Assembly: GCA_035403355.1 (NCBI GenBank)
Contig: DAONFA010000001.1
Span: 95,744 to 136,469, forward strand
DNA from: Candidatus Cloacimonas sp.
GTDB lineage: Bacteria; Cloacimonadota; Cloacimonadia; Cloacimonadales; Cloacimonadaceae
Direction of reading: 5' to 3'
Length of the DNA: 40,726 nt
Part shown: positions 1 through 7,472 of the stretch, one piece after another
Layout of the letters: every line of letters begins with the position of its first letter
How positions within the stretch are numbered: the first letter of the stretch is position 1
Made by a program: the position numbers and the translations under genes
The notes under the pieces: model-generated
Seen by the model: only the letters and a program-made list of their open reading frames with translations
The model's database searches: none
What the model was told of the DNA's origin: nothing

Positions 1-104
1 GAAAAGAGAAAATAATCGGAGAAACGATGTCCTCATCTATTCCTGTAATACTTTACAGGGAAGATGATATAATAAAGAAGAGCTTTTCTCTTGGTTCACT
101 ATGA
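1..104 (+). CDS. 3' end of an unidentified upstream gene (partial)
   Basis: An open frame enters from the left edge (frame starting at base 3) and runs 33 codons to a TGA at 102-104. The visible C terminus contains the stretch SSSIPVILYREDD and ends in SFSLGSL. The stop overlaps the start codon of tsaE in an ATGA arrangement, so the two genes are probably co-transcribed and translationally coupled. Too little is visible to assign a family, and I do not recognise it. Confidence 0.6.
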   Translation, partial: KEKIIGETMSSSIPVILYREDDIIKKSFSLGSL

Positions 105-538
105 AAACTATAAACTTATCTACTGAGCAGGATACCATAAACCTTGCCAATTACCTTGCTCCTCTCTTAAAAAAGGGTGACATTATAACTCTTTTTGGCG
201 ATCTTGGCAGCGGAAAAACCTTCTTTGTAAAACAGCTTGGTTTGGCACTTGGCATCAAGGAAGAAATTGATAGTCCCTCCTTCGTTTTAATGAAAGAATA
301 CTCCGGTGGACGCCTCCCCTTGTATCATTTAGACCTGTATCGGCTGAAAAACGAAGCTGAGTTATATGACTTGGGGTTATTTGATATTCTGGATAAAGGG
401 ATCACAGTTATTGAATGGCCCTCATTGGCAAAAGACATTCTTCCCTATCAAACCTGCAAACTGCAATTTCACTTTGACGGGGAAAAACGTTGGGTAGATA
501 TTATTCCCGATAGTGAACACTCTAAGTATTTCGTTTAA
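101..538 (+). CDS. tsaE: tRNA threonylcarbamoyladenosine biosynthesis ATPase TsaE
   Basis: TsaE (YjeE) is the ATPase that works with TsaB and TsaD in adding the threonylcarbamoyl group to A37 of ANN-decoding tRNAs in the cytoplasm. The 145-residue protein has the usual family length. A Walker A motif GDLGSGKT lies at residues 33-40, the family motif SPSF (normally SPTF) at 58-61, HLDLYRL at 76-82 where the family has its HxDxYR signature, and VIEWP at 103-107 near the C terminus. The start at 101 lacks a clear ribosome binding site but overlaps the stop of the preceding gene (ATGA), so re-initiation is likely. The next gene follows after 9 bases with its own strong ribosome binding site. TsaB and TsaD are not in this window. 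Confidence 0.93.
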   Translation: MKTINLSTEQDTINLANYLAPLLKKGDIITLFGDLGSGKTFFVKQLGLALGIKEEIDSPSFVLMKEYSGGRLPLYHLDLYRLKNEAELYDLGLFDILDKGITVIEWPSLAKDILPYQTCKLQFHFDGEKRWVDIIPDSEHSKYFV

Positions 539-547
539 GGAGAAAAA

Positions 548-1330
548 ATGATTACAGCACTACTTGTAATTATCTGCATAGCTATTGCGGCAGGTATTGT
601 CTGGCTGATATTTACTAAGGATAAAGTTATTGCCCGCACCTGGGGAATAGTTGGATTGTCCTTTATTATCGGTTTAACTGTTTTCGGCTACTTTTTTATG
701 CAAAGCAGGCAAGCTCCAACCAGTTTACGCGTAGTTGGTTATGCCAGTAAACTCTTTGAATCTGACTTGGTAAAATGGAACCTCACAATGCAACGCAATG
801 TTAGTAATGATAGCTTAAAAGAGGGCTACACCAAAATGAGCAGCGATGTAACCGCTTTCCAAAAATATTTAACGGAGCAGGGTATTCCAGAAAAGGATAT
901 CAGCATCCAGCCCATAAATAGCTATCAGACAACAGATAACTATGGTAATCACACCGGTTATACCTTAAATCAAAATGTCTTTGTGGTCTCTTCTGATATC
1001 CCTAAAATAGAGACCCTGGCTTTAAAACCCGATTTCTTTGCGGAACGAGGTATTTTACTGCAAAATTCCAACCTGGCATACCTCTATACTAAGCTGCCAG
1101 ATTTGAAAAAACAGCTTCTTTCCGAAGCAACTAAAGATGCTGTTGCGCGGGCTCATGAAATTGCCGGTAGCGGAAATACCAAGCTTGGCAAATTAAGAGA
1201 GGCACGAGCAGGTGTCTTTCAAATTACCGAGCCCTATTCTACCGAAGTTTCAGATTATGGTATATACAATACAAGCACACGCAGTAAAAGCATTTCCGTA
1301 ACTTTAACCGCTATTTTTAAGCTCCAGTAG
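548..1330 (+). CDS. SIMPL-domain (DUF541/YggE-like) membrane-anchored protein
   Basis: A 260-residue protein preceded by a textbook ribosome binding site (AAGGAG, 7 bases before ATG). Two hydrophobic segments at about residues 2-22 and 33-51 anchor it in the inner membrane, with the rest presumably periplasmic. From about residue 62 (VVGYASKLFESDLVKWNLTM) to the C terminus it matches the SIMPL fold: a start resembling the G-x-a motif, a central helix with KDISIQPINSYQTT, and the closing ISVTLTAIFKL strand. SIMPL proteins are periplasmic or membrane-bound oligomers of poorly defined function; E. coli YggE is linked to oxidative stress. It lies 9 bases after tsaE and probably shares its transcript, although the two functions are not obviously related. 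Confidence 0.8.
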   Translation: MITALLVIICIAIAAGIVWLIFTKDKVIARTWGIVGLSFIIGLTVFGYFFMQSRQAPTSLRVVGYASKLFESDLVKWNLTMQRNVSNDSLKEGYTKMSSDVTAFQKYLTEQGIPEKDISIQPINSYQTTDNYGNHTGYTLNQNVFVVSSDIPKIETLALKPDFFAERGILLQNSNLAYLYTKLPDLKKQLLSEATKDAVARAHEIAGSGNTKLGKLREARAGVFQITEPYSTEVSDYGIYNTSTRSKSISVTLTAIFKLQ

Positions 1331-1435
1331 AAATATTTCCACAAAGAATGTTCAAATTTTCACGCAAATTGACTTGCGAAGGGAGTGAAATAGCTTAGTA
1401 TTTCTTTATAAGATAATCCGTGATCAGGTGTAAAG

Positions 1436-2188
1436 ATGAAATTTAAATGGTTATTTCTACCCTTGGGTTTAGCATTGATCATTGTCTGCGCTTTTGCTTG
1501 TTCTTCGCAACAGAAGAAAATTCTACGCGTGGGAACCGATGCAGAAGATCCGCCTTTCACTTATCAGGAAGGGAACGATATTAAAGGCATTGATATAGAA
1601 ATATGTAAACGGATTGCAGATAAATTGGGTATTCAGTTACAAGTTACCCGCTACCCTTTTGAGGACTTGTTTTCTGCCTTGGCACAGAATAAAATTGATA
1701 TTGCTGCTTCCGCTATAACCATCACTCCCAAACGCAAACAGACAATGGATTTTACAATTCCCTATTTTGAAACAGACCTTGCCGTAGTTGCCAAAGCAGG
1801 TTCTCCTGTGCAAATTGCAAACATTGAGGATATGGGAAAATACCGTGTCGGCTGCCAAAATACTACCACCAGTCACCAATATTTAACTGAGAATTTAGTA
1901 GAAAAAGACCTGCTGCCGAAAGAAAAACTAAAACTCTACCCTACAGTGATAGAAACTTTGGGAGAGCTGCTGAATAACAAGATAGACCTGATGGTCTTTG
2001 ACGAATGAGTAGCTAAAACTATTTCTGAACAGGGAGAAATAAAAGTTGTCTATACCATTCAGACCAACGAACAATATGGGTTCGCTATGCAATTGGGCAA
2101 GGAAATAAATGTAAGGATTAATAAGGCAATGAAGGAATTAAAAGATAGCGGGGAACTGGAAAACATCATCAAAGAATATATGCACTAA
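1436..2188 (+). pseudogene. Family 3 (amino-acid type) ABC substrate-binding lipoprotein with an in-frame TGA
   Basis: The frame opens at ATG 1436 after AGGTG and has an N-terminal export signal ending at Cys22 (FAC-SSQQ), consistent with lipid attachment. The mature part reads as a family 3 extracellular solute-binding protein: LRVGTDAEDPPFTY, GIDIEICKRIADKLG, then DFTIPYFETDLAVVAK in the ligand-binding lobe. Codon 191 (2006-2008) is TGA, directly after LMVFDE. The same frame then continues for 59 more codons that complete the family (VAKTISEQ, EQYGFAMQLG, INKAMKELKDSGELENIIKEYM) and ends with TAA at 2186-2188. The full length of 250 codons is normal for the family, so the 190-residue product would lack most of the second lobe's return strand. 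No permease or ATPase gene is nearby, so it was an orphan receptor. Confidence 0.78.
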
Positions 2189-2195
2189 AAAAACC

Positions 2196-2279
2196 CTTCA
2201 CCTTTCACCCTTCACCCTTCACCGTTCACCTTTCACCTTTCACTGTTCACCGTTCACCCTTCACTGTTCACCCTTCATT
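2196..2279. repeat. Tandem 7-bp repeat array NTTCACY
   Basis: Eleven consecutive heptamers fill 2196-2272 (cttcacc, tttcacc, gttcacc and variants), followed by one degenerate unit to 2279. The first base varies freely and the last is C or T. The array lies between the interrupted binding-protein gene and the minus-strand oxidoreductase, and it runs into that gene: the last four sense codons and the TGA stop (2261-2263 on the plus strand) are made of repeat units. There are no unique spacers, so this is not CRISPR. Confidence 0.95.
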
Positions 2280-4714
2280 TCCAACGCTCCGGCAAAGCAC
2301 AATTGAGTACACAACGAGCATCCAACACATTTATCCGAATCAATTTCAGGATAGCCATCTGCATCTAATTCAATTGCCTGATAAGGGCAGCGAGTGCAAT
2401 TTCCGCATTTTAGGCACAATTCCTGGATGAGAGAAGAGCTTTTGGTTTTCTTAGGTAAGTTCGGAAAGTCCGTAATAGGTTTTGGCTGTGCTTTTCCAAT
2501 AAGTTCGGCTACACTTGTTAAGCCCTTTGCTTCCAAAAGGTAAGAAAGTCCCATTTTCAATTCATCTATAATGCCGTAACCGTATTTTTCCACAATTGTG
2601 CAGAATTGAACATTTTTGGCGCCTAAAGCTAAAAAGTTTGCTGCATCCAGATAGTTCATTGCACCTCCGTTTCCGGAGATGAAAATTCCGCTTTTTCCAG
2701 CACGGGCTAAATTTAAATAACTGATAGGTAAAATGCCTTCACCGCTTAAGCCAACTATTATTCCTTCGTCCCAGGGTTTTTCTTTTTCCCTGAAAGCCAA
2801 AGCCGGGAATGTATTCGCCAAAGTTATTCCGGCTTTTTTTGCGGGGTATTTATCCAAAACTCTTTTAACTGCAGAAAGAATTGGATAGATAGCAGTTACC
2901 GCACCGGTTAGTTTAAAAAGTTTAGGAATTTCCGGATTGCTGATTTCCATCACCCAATCAATTATCTTAGCAGTTAAAACAGGGTCTTGAGCTACAATAT
3001 CACCTTTTGTTCCATCTCCACCTTGAGGACAGGATAAACTGTATTCAATTCCCATCGCACCTGCTTGTTCCAGCTTTAAAGTATTGGCTTGCCAGCACTT
3101 TTTATCATTAATATCATCACCGGTAACGGGACCGCCTGTTGAAGCCATCGTTAAGCGATCGGGAAAGTCCTTTATTAACAGAGCTATTTCTTCACAAACC
3201 CTCTCCAAAGGATGCTCGGAAACATTATCACAATTGGCAAAGGTCTTTTTCTTATCCCCAAAGGTGAACATATATTCACCTGGAATATGAATATCTTCAT
3301 TATCAAAAGCCGTTTTCATAATTCCCCCGCTCCAGCCGGCAAGATATGCTTTTTTCATTTGTTCATAGCCATCGGAAGGGGGAGCGGCTGAAAGAATAAA
3401 AGGGGAATCCATTTTTCTGCCAAAGAAATCGGTCTGCAGTGAAACAGGATATTTTTTCCAACCCCAAACAGGAAAACAGCACTTAGTTGCTTTTTCAGGT
3501 TCTGCAATATCTTGTTTGCCTAAACGGGAATGCACTAATAAAGCAGTATTTTTACCTGAGGCAACTGCTTCAACCACTGTAGTTGGTCCGTTTATCATAT
3601 CTCCACAGCAGAAAAGACGGTCTGAAAGGGTCTTTAGTTTATTAACAGCAAAAGGAGGTTTGTTTCCGATAGCAATAATAACCAAATCAAAAGGACGAAA
3701 GGATTCTGTGGTTCCTTCTTCGTCCCTAAGCAAATTCGGGGCAAACTTTTCTCCCTTGGGAAGATAGACCTTTTTCGTCTTAATTCCTTTAATATGTTTG
3801 CCTTCATTAACTATTTCCGTTATTCTGGTGCGTGGTGAAAATTCAATTCCCGCTTCAATCAAAGTTGCTTTTTCCGGTTCCGTTAAGGGCATTTCCACAA
3901 AATTTTCCAGGGTTATCATTTCTACATAAGCAGCGTTATTTTTGGCAATTAGCAATGCCATATCGGCAGCTATTGCTCCTCCTACAAGAGCAACGCGTTT
4001 ATCGGTAAAATTGTATCGGGAAGGGTTTTTTAGAATGTCAAAACCGTAAATTGCTGTTTCATCACCGGGAATATTTAAATGCATAGCTTCATTTAAGCCC
4101 CCGGCAACAATCACTGCCTCAAAACCTTCATCCAATAAATTCTGCGGTTCATCTATTTTTTTCCGGATATGTTCTATTTTGAATGTTTCTGCCAGGAATT
4201 TCAGGTCTTCCAGCAAGTCAATTGTTTCCAAACGCTCTTCCGGAATTAAATTTACCTGACCTCCTAAGGGTTCAGGATCAAACAGCAGCGGCTGATAACC
4301 AAATTGGGTTAAAGTTACGGCAGCTCCAATGGCAGAAGGTCCTGCCCCGATAATAGCAATTTTTTTATTTAAAGAAAGAGGGGAAGCAAATTCAGGCACC
4401 ATCTTCAACTGCCTGGCTTTACGAATTATCGTTGCCTGAACGGCAGGAATTTGAATTGGAGTGTCAAATTTTTCACGCGCACAGGCATTTACACAATGGT
4501 CATCGGGACATACATTTCCGCAAATTCCACCTAAAGGATTGCTGGCTAAAATTATTCCCGCAGCACGCTTAAAATCGGAAGGTCTGCCTTTAGCAGCTGC
4601 CATCATAAAATCGGCAGGAGAACAATCACAGGGACAGGCATTTTTACAGGGCTTGTTCTCACAATATTCACAACGACTTATTTCACTGAATAATTGGGCA
4701 TCCGTCAAAATCAT
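2261..4714 (-). CDS. Fused PreT/PreA-like (dihydropyrimidine dehydrogenase-type) flavin/iron-sulfur oxidoreductase
   Basis: An 817-residue protein that joins the two bacterial PreT and PreA parts in one chain, as in eukaryotic dihydropyrimidine dehydrogenase (about 1,025 residues). In order: an N-terminal cysteine-rich iron-sulfur domain (Cys15, 18, 23, 27, 29, 31, 65, 69, 74, 78); an FAD Rossmann motif IIGAGPSAIGAA at 121-132; an NAD(P) motif VGGAIAADMA at 244-253; a second FAD segment CCGDMINGPTTVVEAV at 369-384; a DHODH/PreA-type FMN barrel from about 422 (DSPFILSAAPP, YSLSCPQGGDG at 558-568, IFISGNGGAMN); and a C-terminal ferredoxin domain with CLKCGNCTRC (767-776) and CVGCSLCTQLC (796-806). 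A clear ribosome binding site (AAAGGAGG) precedes the start. Electrons would pass between NAD(P)H, FAD, iron-sulfur clusters and FMN. The substrate is uncertain, because no pyrimidine-catabolism gene is nearby and the cysteine aligned with mammalian Cys671 is not evident. Confidence 0.8.
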   Translation of the reverse strand: MILTDAQLFSEISRCEYCENKPCKNACPCDCSPADFMMAAAKGRPSDFKRAAGIILASNPLGGICGNVCPDDHCVNACAREKFDTPIQIPAVQATIIRKARQLKMVPEFASPLSLNKKIAIIGAGPSAIGAAVTLTQFGYQPLLFDPEPLGGQVNLIPEERLETIDLLEDLKFLAETFKIEHIRKKIDEPQNLLDEGFEAVIVAGGLNEAMHLNIPGDETAIYGFDILKNPSRYNFTDKRVALVGGAIAADMALLIAKNNAAYVEMITLENFVEMPLTEPEKATLIEAGIEFSPRTRITEIVNEGKHIKGIKTKKVYLPKGEKFAPNLLRDEEGTTESFRPFDLVIIAIGNKPPFAVNKLKTLSDRLFCCGDMINGPTTVVEAVASGKNTALLVHSRLGKQDIAEPEKATKCCFPVWGWKKYPVSLQTDFFGRKMDSPFILSAAPPSDGYEQMKKAYLAGWSGGIMKTAFDNEDIHIPGEYMFTFGDKKKTFANCDNVSEHPLERVCEEIALLIKDFPDRLTMASTGGPVTGDDINDKKCWQANTLKLEQAGAMGIEYSLSCPQGGDGTKGDIVAQDPVLTAKIIDWVMEISNPEIPKLFKLTGAVTAIYPILSAVKRVLDKYPAKKAGITLANTFPALAFREKEKPWDEGIIVGLSGEGILPISYLNLARAGKSGIFISGNGGAMNYLDAANFLALGAKNVQFCTIVEKYGYGIIDELKMGLSYLLEAKGLTSVAELIGKAQPKPITDFPNLPKKTKSSSLIQELCLKCGNCTRCPYQAIELDADGYPEIDSDKCVGCSLCTQLCFAGALEMKGEQ

Positions 4715-4761
4715 TTTTTGCCTCCTTTATTTTTAGCCACCGAAAGCACCAAAAATACCTC

Positions 4762-4788
4762 TCACAGATAGCACAGATTTCACAGATT
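4762..4788. repeat. Three 9-bp repeats of the CACAGAT type
   Basis: Three consecutive 9-mers, tcacagata, gcacagatt and tcacagatt, lie between the oxidoreductase start and the heptamer array. A degenerate set of the same 9-mer type recurs at 32793-32819, which suggests a dispersed family of intergenic repeats. Confidence 0.75.
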
Positions 4789-4793
4789 TTATA

Positions 4794-4947
4794 ATTCTCC
4801 ATTCTCCATTCTCAATTCTCCATTCTCCATTCTCAATTCTCCATTCTCCATTCTCCATTCTCCATTCTCCATTCTCCATTCACTTTTCACCCTTCACCTT
4901 TCACTTTTCACCGTTCACCGTTCACCGTTCACCGTTCACCGTTCACC
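4794..4947. repeat. Composite tandem 7-bp repeat array (ATTCTCM then NTTCACY)
   Basis: Exactly 22 heptamers (154 bp) without a break in phase. The first twelve are ATTCTCC or ATTCTCA; the thirteenth (attcact) is transitional; the rest are NTTCACY, ending in five copies of gttcacc. The array lies just past the stop codon of the minus-strand nucleotide-sugar dehydrogenase (stop at 4949-4951) and upstream of the oxidoreductase. The second half has the same unit as the array at 2196. The seamless switch between units inside one reading phase points to slippage and unit conversion rather than two independent arrays. Confidence 0.95.
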
Positions 4948-4948
4948 C

Positions 4949-6490
4949 TCATTTATCACTTATAATATGTCCTTTTCCCACACCCCGAACTTGGCATCCC
5001 AATTCTTTGTAGATTTTAATGGTTTCATCAGAAAGGAAATTGGAGCAATCCACGATCAAGGGTTTGGTATTGCATAAATTAACAACATATTCAGGATCAA
5101 GTTTTCGGTATTGACTGTGTCCTACAGCAAAAATAACCACATCGGACTCGGGTAGAACATTATTCAGATCGTTTTGTATATGGTTTTCTTCCATTTCAGG
5201 CCAAGCTTCTACATAAGGATCGTGGGTTTTAACCTGGGCAAGGTCTTTGCGCAAAAATTCCACTAAGGTCTTAGAAGGAGAGTGCCTTGTATCGCCAACA
5301 TCTTCCAGATAGGATACCCCCAAAACGGCTATTTGCAGGTTTTTCAGTTCCGGATAAATACTTTTAACGATTTCAATTGTATGTAGAGGCATTGTATCAT
5401 TAGTATTAACAGCTTTAATAGCAAAATTCAAACTTCCATCTACACCAAAAAGGGATTTCATTGCCCAATTAGCTAAAACGGGGTCTTTAGTTAAACAGTA
5501 ACCACCAACTCCTAAAGAAGGACGCAACAAATTGTCATGAGTTCCTTTTCTTTTCCGAATGGCATCACGCACTTTAAATATATCCACTCCAATCTGTTCT
5601 GCAAATTTAGCCCACTCCAAAGTGAAGGCAATATTTACAGCACGATATGAATTTTCCATTGTTTTGGCAAGTTCGCTGGCATTTGTGCTATCTAATTGGG
5701 TTAAAGGATAGTTTTTTACATCTAAAATATGGGAAAGAAATTCCCGGCAAAGCTCTATGCTTTTAGGATTCACCCCGGAAAAAACACGCCAAAAATCACG
5801 AATAGAAGCTACATAATGAGCTCCGGGCATAACTCTTTCATAAGAATGAGCAATTAGGGGAGGGTTCTTTTCAATATCTATACCCCGCTTAGTAAATTCC
5901 TCTTCCAGAATTGGCTTAACAACCTTTTCACAGGTTCCCGGAGGAACGGTTGTTTCTACTAAAACCAAACATTCGGGCTGAATGTATTTGCCTAAAGTCC
6001 GAATGCCTTCCCGGAAAGCTGTTATATCACAATAACCCTGTTCCGCATCTCCAAAAGCCGGCTTTGTAGCATCCAGCTGAATATCTACGACTACAATATC
6101 TACCAGACCATAAACACTTTCGTCACTGGTAGCACGGAAATTACCTTTTTCCTTTACGGTACGATGAAAAATTGCCGGAACCTCAGGATCGGAGGAATTT
6201 ACAGGCGGAATGCCACTATTAATTACAGGAACTTTCCAATACGATCTTTGCGAAGCACGTTGATGACCATGCACAAAATAAAGCGGCTTTCCATCTTCAT
6301 CTGTAGCATCCGCAACAACAGTAGCCATCACACAACCTACAAAACCTAAACCCTGAACAGCCACAATTTTACGCCCTAAAGCTATTTGTTCGGCAGTTAT
6401 TTGTTTTAATATTTCCTGTTCTTTTTCTCTCTCTTCTTCACTTGGAAGAGGATACTCTTTACCATCCGGGGCAATTGAAACTTTTAACAT
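4949..6490 (-). CDS. UDP-glucose/GDP-mannose dehydrogenase family nucleotide-sugar dehydrogenase (WecC-like)
   Basis: A 513-residue protein that should oxidise C6 of a nucleotide sugar to a uronic acid in two NAD-dependent steps, feeding cell-surface polysaccharide synthesis. A roughly 40-residue charged N-terminal extension precedes the NAD Rossmann motif VQGLGFVG (45-52). Further family landmarks are VETTVPPGTCEKVV (178-191), the substrate-domain stretch TNASELAKTMENSYRAVNIA (269-288), the catalytic-cysteine motif GVGGYCLTKDP with Cys332 (His is usual where Tyr331 stands), and the C-terminal domain with LGVSYLEDVGDTRHSPS. The start has a strong ribosome binding site (AAAGGAGATAA before ATG). 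The N-terminal half departs from the usual ELLA-type sequence, so the substrate (UDP-ManNAc, UDP-GlcNAc or another) cannot be fixed. No other sugar gene is adjacent. Confidence 0.85.
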   Translation of the reverse strand: MLKVSIAPDGKEYPLPSEEEREKEQEILKQITAEQIALGRKIVAVQGLGFVGCVMATVVADATDEDGKPLYFVHGHQRASQRSYWKVPVINSGIPPVNSSDPEVPAIFHRTVKEKGNFRATSDESVYGLVDIVVVDIQLDATKPAFGDAEQGYCDITAFREGIRTLGKYIQPECLVLVETTVPPGTCEKVVKPILEEEFTKRGIDIEKNPPLIAHSYERVMPGAHYVASIRDFWRVFSGVNPKSIELCREFLSHILDVKNYPLTQLDSTNASELAKTMENSYRAVNIAFTLEWAKFAEQIGVDIFKVRDAIRKRKGTHDNLLRPSLGVGGYCLTKDPVLANWAMKSLFGVDGSLNFAIKAVNTNDTMPLHTIEIVKSIYPELKNLQIAVLGVSYLEDVGDTRHSPSKTLVEFLRKDLAQVKTHDPYVEAWPEMEENHIQNDLNNVLPESDVVIFAVGHSQYRKLDPEYVVNLCNTKPLIVDCSNFLSDETIKIYKELGCQVRGVGKGHIISDK

Positions 6491-6529
6491 ATTTTATTAT
6501 CTCCTTTAGCTTTGTGTAGTATTGATAAC

Positions 6530-6655
6530 GGAAAAACGACATCCTGTCGTTTACTGGTTGACCCGGATGTCAGCATTTCAGGAAAAACGACATCCTGTCG
6601 TTTAATGGTTGGCAGGGATGCCAGTATTTCAGGAAAAACGACATCCGGTCTTTCT
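6530..6655. repeat. 51-bp direct repeat, two full copies and a partial third
   Basis: Copies begin at 6530, 6581 and 6632, each with ggaaaaacgacatcc. The first two are 51 bp long and differ at a handful of positions; the third stops after about 24 bp. Each full copy contains the hairpin ACGACA-TCC-TGTCGT, and the remainder contains a looser GGATGYCAG element. They lie 40-165 bp upstream of the start of the minus-strand nucleotide-sugar dehydrogenase, in its leader or promoter region. Confidence 0.88.
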
Positions 6656-6954
6656 CATTTTACCACTTAATTTTTAAATCGGTTTTTACGCTTTTTACAG
6701 TGCCTTTATTGTCAAGAGGTTTTTCCGAAAGTAAAATCACGAGGCAATCGTTGGCAGGTTTTGACTTACAATTTTCACCTGCCTTCAATGTAACCACACC
6801 GCACAATCATTTTCACTTACAACCGCAGTATTATTGGCCTCCAAACCTGAAAACTGTGAAGTAAAACAGAATTTATCCGCAGAAATCACTTTTTTCCATC
6901 CCAAATTAGTTGTTTATCAATTCCTTCATTTTTGCGTTATACAGCGAATAAGAA

Positions 6955-6996
6955 TCCCGTATCGTTCTCATATCGCGATACGAGAACGATACGGGA
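6955..6996. repeat. 42-bp near-perfect palindrome
   Basis: The arms cccgtatcgttctc and gagaacgatacggg (14 bp, perfect) flank the centre tatcgcgata, itself a perfect palindrome. Only one A/C mismatch pair (6970/6981) interrupts the symmetry, and one extra T-A pair lies outside. With one more mismatch allowed it extends to 6952-6999. There is no loop to speak of, so it could be a dimeric-protein binding site, a cruciform former, or a fold-back element in RNA. Confidence 0.92.
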
Positions 6997-7348
6997 GTCA
7001 TATTGGAGAGTTATTGAGAAAATTCGGGAATTTCCTTGGGAATGATAAGTATTCAATTTTGCTAATAGTTTGTTGTGTATTAGTGCAGCCAATTATTTTA
7101 GCAATGAAAGAATATGCCGACCTGTTTATCAAGAAATGTGTGACTGAAGGATTATATTATTGTAAGATTTCTTTATCTTTGCTTTATATCGCAATTTTCA
7201 GATTAAAATCCAGCCAAAAAGCTGTTGCAAGATAATAAGAATTTAGGGTGTAATTACATAGAAAACAGGTGAAAATATGAGTCAAAACCTCCTACCTGTT
7301 CAGTAATATATCAAAGCAGGGGAAAAATGATAAAATGAGAGAAAATAG

Positions 7349-7398
7349 TATTATTAAGGCGGAGAGAATGTGCTTTAATAATAACTCTCACCGCTTAA
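7349..7398 (+). promoter_or_regulatory. Overlapping inverted repeats able to form alternative hairpins
   Basis: TATTATTAA (7349-7357) is perfectly complementary to TTAATAATA (7375-7383). The overlapping segment ttaaggcggagag (7354-7366) pairs with ctctcaccgcttaa (7385-7398), with small bulges. The two helices share bases and exclude each other. The pattern resembles a switching leader, but the element lies about 50 bases upstream of the candidate promoter at 7445 and would need an earlier transcription start to be transcribed with the giant gene. This is a pattern observation only. Confidence 0.3.
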
Positions 7399-7444
7399 AA
7401 ATATGTTCAGTCAGAAAATAGGTGCTTTTAGCAGAATAAATCTC

Positions 7445-7472
7445 TTGACAAATAATCAGAATACCATTTATT
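7445..7472 (+). promoter_or_regulatory. Possible promoter for the giant-protein operon
   Basis: A perfect TTGACA (7445-7450) is followed after 16 bases by TTTATT (7467-7472), which matches the TATAAT consensus at four of six positions. It is the best housekeeping-type match that I see in the 1.2 kb before the giant gene. Initiation here would give a leader of roughly 690 nt containing the short coupled ORFs. Confidence 0.3.

Noticed and set aside
2006..2008. Selenocysteine or genetic-code reassignment at the in-frame TGA
   Set aside because: Neighbouring genes end normally at TGA, the position in binding proteins is not a redox site, and I see no SECIS-like hairpin directly downstream.
4794..4947. 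CRISPR array
   Set aside because: The units are contiguous 7-mers with no spacers and there are no cas genes; the same holds for the arrays at 2196 and 37096.
6834..7235. 133-codon plus-strand frame upstream of the giant gene
   Set aside because: No ribosome binding site, no recognisable domain, and it runs straight through the 42-bp palindrome. The composition looks like translated non-coding DNA.
7263..7305. Nine-codon ORF with inverted repeat aacaggt/acctgtt
   Set aside because: Too short, and a 7-bp inverted repeat in this composition is expected by chance.
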